26,518 nt of DNA. Origin: Pelargonium nanum. Taxonomy: Eukaryota > Streptophyta > Magnoliopsida > Geraniales > Geraniaceae. A model generated the notes under the pieces. The model did not search any database, was not told the origin of the DNA, and saw only the letters and a list, made by a program, of their open reading frames with translations. A program made the translations under genes and the position numbers. The stretch covers positions 1 through 26,518 of the forward strand of contig JAYMTF010001080.1 in the NCBI GenBank assembly GCA_036897485.1, given 5' to 3'. Positions 1 to 11,200 of this stretch are shown here, piece by piece; the stretch's first letter is position 1, and the number at the start of each line of letters is the position of its first letter.

Positions 1-618
1 CGGTAAGTACCCGGTACCGGTAGGTCCTCCTCTTAGGAGTACCCGTGCTTCATAGATTTCTACCAATCAAAATGAGTATGATGTATTACTTATTCAAATG
101 GTTTTGTTAGATCACTTTTGATCCATTTGCATTGGTAGTTTCTTTTTTCAAATGGTTGTGTAAAATTTTAGAACAAGATTATGCTTCCCAAATCCAGAAG
201 CATGACTCAAAATAAAGAAAACTCAAAAAAAATTTGATTAAAGAAGCCTTAACCAATTGTTGGATTAAACAGGACTCAGCACTGAACAAGATTCAACACT
301 CTAAATTGTCATTCTAAGCAGTAATCAAGTTTCCAATTAGCATAACATCATTATTCATAAGTTGGTATCACATGTGAAAAGTGACTTAACCAAACAGATC
401 AAGGCAAAAAGGAGCACCAAACTAAACCAAAGTAGCAAAATAATTCCATATCTGCCAAAAGTCAGATTATATATTTTATTATGCTTGAAAAAGCCAATAG
501 AACAGCAATCACATAATCAGACAAGATTTTCACAAGTCATCAAGCAATTTCTAGTCAAGAACAGCAAACACAAAATTAGACAAAAACACACAAAAATCTG
601 CAAACCCTAAACCCTAAT
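1..618. other. Left intergenic region
   Basis: The first 60 bases are rich in ggtacc/accgg words, as in dispersed plant repeats. The rest is AT-rich without a supported gene. A doubled telo-box-like aaaccctaaaccctaa lies at 602-617; such motifs often sit near plant transcription starts. The minus strand could carry an intron or leader of a leftward gene whose body is outside the window. Confidence 0.35.
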
Positions 619-858
619 TTAAGCAAAAATTAAACCCATAAATGAGTATAACTCCAATGGTGAAGGCATTGCAGACCCAGAAACGCTAATAGTACCTCGA
701 CAGTAGCAGGTGCCGGTGGTGGTGTACGTCAGCGGAAGACCCGATTCCGGTGCCGGTGCTCCTCGACGGTGGCTCCTGACTGTGCTCAACTCGCCGGCGG
801 CTGACAGAACATAGAAAGAAAATGAAGCTGCTGTGTGCTTGTGTTTCTTTTGTTCCAT
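619..858 (-). other. Possible 5' exon of a leftward gene (uncertain)
   Basis: A GC-rich island in AT-rich surroundings, with a 79-codon open frame on the minus strand. The composition is Ser/Thr/Gly-rich and I recognise no domain. A plausible donor (cgag/gtacta) near 700 and the telo-box to its left would fit the first exon of a leftward gene. Equally it could be an old transposon fragment. Confidence 0.2.
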
Positions 859-1749
859 TTTTAACGTTTTTGCGACGCCGTTTGCAAAATTCTTTTTTTT
901 TTTTCAGATAAATGACCAGATGTTACCTGTATTATCATAAAATAAATTAAATTAGTGTCTCAACTTCGCAAATCAGTCCCCATACTATCACAAAGTAAAC
1001 CAAATGAGTCATCGCCGTTACTTTTCATCCAAATGACCGTTAAAGTTGCTGACGTGGATTTTTTTAAATAATTCAAAAACATGAATAAAAATGTCACGTG
1101 TCGTGTTTGGATAGATTTAAATTTTAAATGATTATTATAAAAAAATAATCATAACATGTTATAATATGGATGCAATTCTAAAATATTGTTCGTTCAGGGT
1201 TGAAAACAATAAGAATAAAAAAAATATTTAAATACTAACTCTAAAATACAAACAAGTCTAAGAAAATCTGGAACCATTTAACCCATTTTCTTTTAAATTT
1301 GTCATCCATTTGTAAGCAGAACTATAAGATACAAAAAATTGGTCATCTTCATATTTACCAAACACATAAAAAAGAATATTAACAAAGAGTTATCATTGAG
1401 AATATGTCACCTCACAATATAATATACATACTTGTTTCAACGAATTTGTGAGCGCGAAACACAAACTTGAATCTATTTCGTTTGTGTCTTGATCGAGACT
1501 CAACCAACCACTCATTTCCATTTCCTTTGTTTTGGTAAACTACATGTTTACCTAACACGTCCACGGTAGAATTAACAATTTGAACTCAAACGGGTATCCG
1601 ACCTCACTTTTACCTAACCCTAGTCCAACCCGAACTTAGTCGGGTCAGTTAAACCCACAAAATTCAATATATTTATGCCCAAAAACCGAAACCCGACCCG
1701 ACCCTAAATTTGTGAGCTCTAGATCACAATGTGTCTCCCAAGGACATAT
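859..1749. other. Intergenic region upstream of SCAPER
   Basis: No gene seen. 900-1080 has words common in dispersed plant transposons (aaatgaccgttaaag, ctgacgtgg). 1590-1710 has scattered cccgacccg/gtcgggt words, some inverted, suggesting the decayed end of a GC-rich inverted-repeat element close to the promoter. Confidence 0.4.
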
Positions 1750-2183
1750 TTGTCACAAACCATTTTCTCTCTCACACAAACGCGTACGTATCTCTCCTGA
1801 CTCTCTCTCCTCTGCGTCTCATTCCAATTCCAATTTAAGAATTAAAAAGGAAACCCTAGATAACCTTCCTTCACATTCCACTCTCTGATTCCATTCAATT
1901 CCACTCCACACTCTCCTCACTAATCAAATTTCTCGCCCCCACATTCTTCACTACCCAAACAAATTTCGCAGCTTTTTGTTTTTCAGTAATTGTTTGAAAT
2001 CAAACTCCATCGTTTCCTTGACTATACAGATTGTTCCGATGACGGTGATCATTACGTAGGACGAGAAATTTTTTGATTTTCTGTACATTTAAAATGAGAT
2101 ATTGTGAAATGTAAACTAGGGTTGGTGGTGATCTTAATGAGCTGGTTTTTCAAAAGATGATTTCTGGGTTCTGACTGTCTTTG
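1750..2183 (+). promoter_or_regulatory. SCAPER 5' leader / core promoter region, pyrimidine-rich
   Basis: From about 1760 the plus strand is rich in CT tracts (ctctctctcc and similar), typical of plant transcript leaders and initiator regions. The exact transcription start cannot be read from the sequence. Four ATG-initiated short ORFs fall between 2039 and 2174, all closed before the main ATG. An unseen leader intron is possible. Confidence 0.5.
2039..2174 (+). promoter_or_regulatory. Four short upstream ORFs ahead of SCAPER
   Basis: The uORFs are 2039-2059 (MTVIIT), 2094-2114 (MRYCEM), 2137-2160 (MSWFFKR) and 2157-2174 (MISGF). The third and fourth overlap by 4 bases, with the stop of one inside the start of the next in a different frame. 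The last stop is only 9 bases before the main ATG. If the whole leader is retained in the mRNA, they should lower or condition SCAPER translation; that is inference. Confidence 0.55.
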
Positions 2184-2243
2184 ATGGAGAGCAATGTAGA
2201 TGCAGTGGATGATCAAGGTTCAGGATGGTTGGAAGTTAAAAAG
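2184..2243 (+). CDS. SCAPER: SCAPER coding exon 1
   Basis: Twenty codons from the chosen ATG, ending GTTAAAAAG before the donor gtactc. The residues GSGWLEVKK run directly into KHRSSSKFSLQSW of exon 2, a block typical of plant SCAPER proteins, which supports both the start and the junction. Confidence 0.85.
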
Positions 2244-5200
2244 GTACTCTCTGATCATCATCTTTCTTGTCCACATTCATATTTTTTCTGTATTGTTTGT
2301 CTTGTGATGAAGCTAGATTACATTCTTTTGCCCCAATTTTAAGTTAATTTTTTGAAAGATTGTTGCTTTCAGTTACATCTGGGTTCCCAAGTTTCCTAAA
2401 TAGATTATTTAAGTGTTTATCCTATTAATTAGGCATAATATTCTTTATCTACTTATTTATTATGAGAAAAAAAGACTCTCAGCCATGATTTATTTGCTGA
2501 GACTCTCAGCCAATAAATCATGGCCCATACACGCCCCAATGTCCGCGCCCCGCCCGATCCATTTTGTTTGTCTCTTGGCTGAGATTCCTCATTTATTATT
2601 TAGGATATAATTTAGAACTGGGAGATGATCTTGCATCATAGCTTAATGGCTTCCTAAGGAATATAATGTAATCTTATATTTTCAAATAATTGTATCTATT
2701 TGAATTTGTGAAGAAAAATCAATAGTCTTTCACATGGTATGATATTCTTGTTCTCTCTTATGAATCACAAAACATACTTATGAATCACAAGATTATAGTC
2801 TGTGAAAGGCAATTGGTTTTTCTTCACAAATTCAAATAGATATCTTTATTTGAAAATTTAACATTGAATGAAGGGTATTATAGTTTTCTTATGAACAAAA
2901 TTTGTATTTTAAAGTTTAAGGTAGTTAATTGTCGTGGACATATACTTTAGGGTAGTTATGTGTCGTGGATTTTTAAATTGGTTAATTATCTGTTTGTGGA
3001 CAAAACCATAGGGAAGGTTTACGTAATTACCCCGATTTATTATTTAGGATATAATTTAGAACTGGGAGCTGATCTTGCATCATAGCTTAATGGCTTTTTA
3101 AGGAATAGATTATTTTACTTTATGCCAAAGACAATACTTTTATTGTTTTTTCTCTCATTTCTTTTCTTATTTTCCAGAAACATAGAAGTAGCTCGAAGTT
3201 CTCCTTACAGAGCTGGGTTGGGGGGTTGTCGGGAAGAAATGCTTCTAGTCGTGGTCAGCCCTCATTGAATGAAAAAGACACAAAGTCGCTTGGGAAATGT
3301 GAATCCCAGCCTCAGAAGGCGGGAGAAGGTTTTGCTGTACATACTCTGGATAGTGTTGCAAATGCTTCACACCTGTCAGAGGAAGTTGAAAAGACTGGCT
3401 GTTACCCTTGTAAATATGCGGTTAGAGAAGATAGTGAATGTCCCAAGTCACCTTTGGTGTTTGTTGGCGGTTCTAATGGTAGAACTGGAGACACAGAGGA
3501 CATTTCTCTGAAGGATAAGCCTCATGGCGTTCACAAAATCAAGTGGGGCGATCTAGAGGATGATGCTTTATTACAGAATCATGAAAAGACAGTTGGGGTT
3601 GGAATCAAGTTTGGTGATATTGGAGATGATAATATGTTGGCCTGTAGGACGCATGAAAGTGATTGTGACTTGGTTTCATGTTCTCCTTGCATAAACCCAC
3701 AAGAGAATAAATTGGTAGCAACATCTACAGGTATAGATAATGCTTCTACTCCAACACCTATCTCGACTTGTAAGCATGATGTATTTGAAAAAAGTCAGGA
3801 TGGGGTGCCTGAAGCATCTTCAAAAGATATGGAAGTACCATTTGTAAATGTCACATTGCTTAATACTGATGATGATGTTTCAAACTGCAAAGAAATATAT
3901 ACTGAACACGTCAAACAAATAAACAATAATGATTTAAGTGTTGATTGTCTGTCAAGTGAAGAGGTTGGGCTAGATGTGAAATTTCAAGTCCCTGTTATAT
4001 TAGGTGCTGATGAGGTGGAATTTACTGATGAACAAAATAAAATTGAGGATTCAAGTGTAGTGATAAAAACCCAAGATGAGTCATGTCCTCCAGAAAAGTC
4101 AGGAATGCAAACTTCAGGGGGGTCTATCATTTCAGCTTCTGTTGAAAACCATGGGGATGAAAGTATTTCAAAAGTTCAAAATATTAGTGCCCTTGGAGAA
4201 AGTGGTACAGGTGAAAGTAAAGAAAGATTTAGGGAACGACTTTGGTGCTTTTTATTTGAGAATCTCAATAGGGCTGTAGATGAACTCTATCTTCTTTGTG
4301 AATTGGAATGTGATTTGGAGCAAATGAAAGAGGCCATTCTTGTTCTTGAGGAGGCAGCATCTGATTTTAAAGATCTTAAGTCTAGAGTTGAGGAGTTTGA
4401 GAATGTTAAAAGGTCCTCTCAATCTGTAGATGGGGTGCCAATCACCTTGAAGAGTGACCATCGTAGGCCGCATGCTCTCTCATGGGAGGTAAACGAGCTA
4501 TTCTTATTTCCCCATCAGCATGATAAATTGGCTTACATTGATAAAATTTGTGTACACTCACGTGTATCAAAGTCAAGCATGCATGTCTGTACATGCCCAG
4601 ATGTTGATTTTGCATATGTTGGTTGTTTTGAGTCAAGTTAGTGACCTTTTCGATTATGTTTCTAAAATGCTTTCATGTTAACTCGATCTTTAATATAAAG
4701 ACGTTCCCTTTTCCTGAGTGCAGGTTCGGAGAATGACTACTTCACCTCATAGAGCAGAGATACTGTCTTCATCTCTTGAGGCTTTTAAACAAATTCAACA
4801 AGAAAGGGCCAAGAATCATTCAACTAATGATGCAAACAACCTTGGTCTTGGATATCACAATCACCATAATGCATCTGGTGTTCATCTGAAGAAGTCAGCT
4901 CAAGTAAGTGATATAGCATCCAATTCTAATGATATAGTTATGAAATCTAAAAGCCTGAATGGAAGTTCAGATCTCTCTCTAGCAAATATTAGTGGTGAAA
5001 AGCGGAATGCTGAATCCGGCAGGTATAGCAAAGGGCGCTCACTACAAAATGGGCGTGTCCTTTCTCAGAACTCGTATTCTTCTGATGGAAATTCATCTAG
5101 ACTATCTCTAAAGGATGGCCTACCTACTGCTTCACTTGCTGGTAAAAGCAAGAGAGAACAAGTTGGATCGGAAGCTGGGAAGCCTTCTGGTAAGAAAGAT

Positions 5201-8200
5201 AAAATGTCGACAGAAAGTATTGTTGTGAAAAATCCCAGAGATATCCCCAAGAAGCAGATTCCCCTTCATGAAAGGGACAATGAAAAGGAAAAGAGAAATG
5301 GAAATACATGGAAATCCATGGATGCATGGAAGGAGAAGCGAAACTGGGAGGACATACTTTCATCTCCATTTCGTGTTTCATCTCGTGTTTCACATTCACC
5401 AGGCATGAGCAGGAGAAGTGCTGAACGTGCACGTACTTTGCATGACAAACTAATGTCTCCAGAGAAGAAGAAAAAAACTGCTTTTGATACGAAACGAGAA
5501 GCAGAAGAAAAGCATGCACGAGCTATGAGAATTAGAAATGAGTTAGAGAATGAGAGAGTCCAGAAACTTCAGCGTACGTCCGAAAAATTGAACCGTGTTA
5601 ATGAATGGCAGGCTGTGCGCAGTATGAAGTTGCGGGAGGGTATGTATGCCCGTCACCAGCGTAGCGAGTCTCGCCATGAAGCTTTTCTAGCACAGGTTGC
5701 AAGGAGAGCTGGAGATGAAAGCAGTAAAGTTAATGAGGTTCGTTTCATTACTTCCCTAAATGAAGAAAATAAAAAGCTTATGTTACGCCAGAAACTTCAT
5801 GATTCAGAGTTGAGGAGAGCTGAAAAACTTCAAGTGATAAAAGCTAAACAGAAAGAGGATATGGCAAGGGAGGAGGCTGTTTTAGAACGCAAAAAACTCA
5901 TTGAAGCTGAAAAGTTACAGCGCCTTGCTGAGACACAACGGAAAAAGGAGGAGGCTCAAGTTAGAAGAGAAGAGGAACGCAAAGCATCAAGTGCAGCACG
6001 TGAGGCAAGGGCCATTGAACAGCTTCGGAGAAAGGAGGAAAGAGTCAGAGCTCAACAAGAGGAAGCTGAACTTTTAGCCCAAAAATTAGTTGAGAGACTA
6101 AGAGAAAGCGAGCAGCGTCGCAAGTTTTACCTGGAGCAAATACGAGAAAGAGCTTCTACCGATTTCCGGGATCAATCACCTTTACTGCGTCGGTCTCTAA
6201 ATAAGGAGGGTCTGAGCAGAAGTACACCGACTAACAATGGTGAAGATTATCAAGCGAACAGTATTTCTGGCCTAGGAGATTCTACTCTTGCAAATGGTAC
6301 ACTGCAACATTCAATGAAGCGAAGAATTAAAAGAATTCGGCAGAGGCTTATGGCTCTAAAATTTGAATATTCTGAGCCATCAGTTGGTAATGAGAATGCT
6401 ACCATTGGGTATAGAACAGCAGTGGGAACTGCAAGGGTGAAAATTGGGAGATGGCTTCAGGAACTGCAAAGATTAAGGCAAGCTAGAAAAGAAGGGGCTG
6501 CAAGTATTGGCCTTATAACTGCTGAAATGATTAAGGTAAATGTCTTGGACCTATATTTAAAGAATATAATGAGTATTGAGTATTGACTTATGCTGTGTGG
6601 TGAACTATCTTGATTGTGATGCTTCCACAAGAATCTGCTCTTAATTTTTGGTTCAGTTTGGGGCTAGGTGACTACAACTTTCAATTTGTTTGTCTCTCTA
6701 CACAACGTTCATGAATATAATTTGGCAGTGGGTAGATCTGTGTAATAGGGCGCTGGCTATTCATAAAAAGGCATTTCACTTGAATATAGAAAAAGAAACT
6801 GGATAATTCGTCATTATAGTACTAACCTATTGGCCAAGTCCCCCACTACCTAAACAGCTACCAAATATTTGGCCTTTGCTAGTAGGTGTCTCTGCACCAT
6901 TCCATCTATCTATTATCAGATTGAATCTGTCCCTGTCATATTAATTTGCAGATTGCAGTAGGTTGATAAATTTTGGTGGTGAAACGTAGAAGATCCATCT
7001 TTTTCCATCCAGAATTTTCTAGTTTGTTTATCATTCTCTGTATCAACTATGGTAATCCTTAGTGGTAAGTGGAATTTGGGTTATTAATTTTGTTTAGTTT
7101 TAGAGTCATCTACCATACTTACAATTCTTTCATGAGCTTGAGTCATCTCATGTGACATTGAAGCTCTCGAGTTGAGTGGTCATTGTGATCTTTCTCTGCC
7201 AATTATTTTAATTTTTAAGACTGGAAGTTATGGCTGGGCATCATTTATAACATAGTCTGATCAGTTTGTTTATGCAATTTGATCCTTCTTTTTTTATTTT
7301 TTTTCTCGTTAGCAATATGATCATTGTCATTAACTTGCTAATGATGTTTCTTTACACAACAGTTTTTGGATGGAAAGGAACCTGAGCTTCAGGCTTCTCG
7401 CCAAGCCGGTCTGCTTGATTTTATTGCTTCTGCACTTCCTGCTTCTCATACATCCAAACCTGAAGCTTGTCAGGTGACTATACATCTTCTGAAACTTTTG
7501 AGGGTAGTATTATTTGCACCTGCAAACAGGAGTTACTTTCTTGCACAGAATCTCTTACCTCCAATCATCCCAATGCTGTCAGCAGCACTTGAGAACTATA
7601 TAAAAATTGCAGCTTCTGTAAATATTCCTGGTAACTCAAACTCACTAGCAAGTAAAACATCAGTTGAAAATTTTGAATCAGTCTCTGAAGTCTTGGATGG
7701 TTTTCTGTGGACTGTTACAACAATTATTGGTCATATAAGCTCTGAGGAAAGACAACTCCAAATGTGGGATGGCTTGCTGGAGCTATTGATTGCATACCAA
7801 GTTATTCACCGACTACGTGATCTTTTTGCTCTTTATGATAGGCCCCAGGTTGAAGGGTCTCCATTTCCTTCTTCAATTCTATTAAGTATACATCTGTTGG
7901 TTGCTTTAACCTCCCGACCTGGATTTAAAAGTTTCATCGATTGGGAATCTTTTCCTGTTGAAAATGTGGTAGGCAAAGTAAGCCCAGAAACTATAATCGA
8001 CTCCATTGATACTGGACTTATCTCTGCAATTAACTCTTGTGAAGATTGTACACTTTCCTTGTCTGTACTAAATGGTAGCACAGTTGTATCTTTATCAGAT
8101 GTACCAGAGGATAGGCCATTAGATAAGTTATCTAATAAGATAAACAAATATGGCAACTCCGCGTCCATTACTGAGGACGTTGAAAAGGAGCCAAATGATA

Positions 8201-11200
8201 GTTCACTGGATCTGAGTAACTGCAAGCCAGATGTTCCAGTTGAACCCCAGAAAATTATGGAGGATATTCCCAAACCTTCTGTACCTCAGAAGGATGAGAA
8301 GCGCTTGGTGGATCTTGGTGCAGAACAAAAGAATGAAAATATGTTGAACTTGAAGCAACCAGTTGCGTTTCTTCTTTCTGCCATATCTGAAACTGGACTA
8401 GTCAGTCTTCCTTCTCTCTTGACGGCAGTGCTACTCCAGGCAAACAATCGATTGTCTGCTGAACAGGTAACTTATTTACTGGCACTTGTGTTTCTGTTTC
8501 TGTAAGACTAATGTTTCTAATTCCTAGGTTGACAGACATTATTGAAGTATTCTTTCCTGATGGCGGTGCTACTATAGTCATTCTTTTTAATTATTGAGTA
8601 TGAGGCTATGGGATATTAGGATCATATGTCTCTTTCTGTGAATATTTTCATCATGGTTTGTAAATACTTTGGGAAAGAAAAAAACGTCTGATGAGGTTTG
8701 TAGGGAGGTGAGATTTTGAGAGAAAAGAAAACCTTGGAACACTCCTTTGTCAAAATCCTGTAGTGAGTTAGACAGCTAACATTAATATAAGAATATTTCA
8801 AGGATTTGATATCAATGAATCTCGTACATGGCAGCTGTCAAGCCTATCCACATGCTAATCTTGGGGATCCCACTTTCCTAGCATTTGTTACACTTGAATA
8901 GTTATTGTTTCATTTTCCATGACAAAGTGTTTTAAAAAAGAAAGTGGAATCCACAAGACTAGAACGTGGATGGTATCAACAGCTACTAGCCTACTACATA
9001 TGAGATTCATTGGTATTACAATGAACTTGAGTCGTTAAAGTTACTACTAATCTTAACTTATGATTGCGGTTAAAAGAATTTTAGATTTGTAGAGGATCCC
9101 AGTCCCATCCTAAGCCATAGGTGCTTTGTGTTTTACACCAAGCAGAGAAAATTGGTCAGCCACAAAACTTCTGGAAAATAGGTTTGCGAAAAGTTGCAAT
9201 GAATTCAGTATCTGTTACATGGGAATCTGTTACTGGAGAGGTATAAGAAATGGATCCAAAATGGAGAGAAGGGGCTGGGAATGCAGTCAGGGGTGTACTC
9301 CTACTATATTTATATCGCCATGGATAAATTGAATGAAAATAGAATTGATGTAATACCCGAAAAGTTTGGATGCGACTTGATGCTGTTATGCAAGTGTGTT
9401 TTCTGTGTGTACCGTTCCTGTACTACTGTTTGCCAAGCATTTGAAACTTTGTGAATGTATACTCACGTCCCTTTCTTGTGAAGCAGTTTTCTTTTGGAAA
9501 GTTTCTCAAATTATATATTTGGTTGTGAGGCTAGCTACTGGAGATAACAAAATATCTGAGATAACTTCTGTTCTGGTGCAGGGTTCAAATGTTCTTCCAT
9601 CTAATTTTGAAGAGGTCGCAACTGCAGTGCTGAAAGTGCTAAACAATTTGGCTCTTTTAGATATCAAATTTATGCAGAGAATTCTAGTAAGTTGGTTAAT
9701 TTCACTAATTAGTGTTGGATTTTTGGTGAGACAATGATTGATTTCTTATTTTTAAGCTATTAATCATGGATACAGATATGAGATAATTGTACCATATGTT
9801 CAGGACATAGCGGTATGGATATGGATTTATAAACTTCAGATGCAGCAGTATATCATCTATCCAACAATGAGTCACCATAGTTTGGTTTAGATCATAGATC
9901 TAGATGTCTCATACTCTTAGCATGCTATTCCAGTAGCTCAAATGTATTATGAAATTTAAGTAGTGTGAAAGAGGGGTAATATGGAATATGAAACTTATCA
10001 CAAGATATTCAGATTATTGTGGTCTACAACAAATATAACAAACATGAAAAAGCATAAAATAACTAAAATCCTATTAATTGGCAAGAACATATTCCAAATA
10101 TATGATGAACATTGAAATAATACTCCAAAGTTAGTATGAGAGTGTATACTGAAATGATGAAGAATTTTGTTGAATTTAAAACATTAGATGAGAGGAAGAA
10201 ACAGGAGTATGGTTATCACTCTTTTACTTACGTTAAGTCATGTTAGAGCTGCCTCAAAGGTGTATCCAAGGTATTGATATAGCAAACAACAATACTTTGA
10301 TCTTTTTCCCCATTTTTTGAAATTCTACACCGTACTTTGAGGCACCTTATCAACTTTTTTTATACATAAATCTGACAATTTTAAGGCCCAAGGTTATTTT
10401 CTCTTATTTGTAATTTTTTGGTCTGCACCAAGCTGACCTATATTTCTTTCCTTAATTTCTGACAGGCTAGGCCAGATCTAAGGATGGAATTTTTCCACCT
10501 CATGAGTTTTCTTCTTTCTCATTGTACCAATGAGTGGAAAGCGGCTAGTGATCAGGTGATTTTATTCGCTCCTTTGCTTTTTGATTATACACTCATAACA
10601 GCCACAAGATTTTTGCGTATAACCTAGTTAATCAAGGCATGTGCATTTATTTTACATCACTTTATGTGTTGGACATGCCTGAACATTAATCTGGCTGTGA
10701 AGTATTTTTATGAAAGAGTTGATTGTGTCTAATGAACAATACAGGCTGGCCAAGTAATGAAATGTTAAATCATTAACAAGCTATTGAAACTCTATTGAAG
10801 TTTGCTCATCAGTTTAGGCATCAGTTATGCACCTGCTAATGCATATCAACGAGTCTGTTTACAGACCATAGCAACCTTCAAGGATCACCTACAAAGTGAG
10901 CTTAGACAACAATGTTGGGAACATTCTAGGATTTTATTTTGACCAAGTTTTATCCCAATCCAACAGCATTAGACCAGATAAAATTAAGTGTATATTGCCT
11001 TACCATGGAAAGTATCTCTGAGGTGACTGAGCCAACAAAACAAGACATCTGCCACATGGTATACTGAAAGGTTCTTAAGTGCATAAAGCCCGTGGTGCCT
11101 TTTATGGTTGAATGTTGATCTAGAATAATAGTTTATTTCACGATCATAGAAACTATGAATCATATGGAGCACCCAAGAAGTATCATTAAATGTGTGTTCT

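Noticed and set aside
5124..5519. 131-codon minus-strand ORF opposite SCAPER exon 3
   Set aside because: Shadow of a Lys/Ser-rich coding exon; no domain and no independent signals.
7833..8273. 146-codon minus-strand ORF opposite SCAPER exon 4
   Set aside because: Shadow of the sense exon with compositional bias only.
9126..9332. 68-codon ORF in SCAPER intron 4 as a possible missed exon
   Set aside because: Exons 4 and 5 join in frame and match family sequence without it; it has no suitable splice sites.
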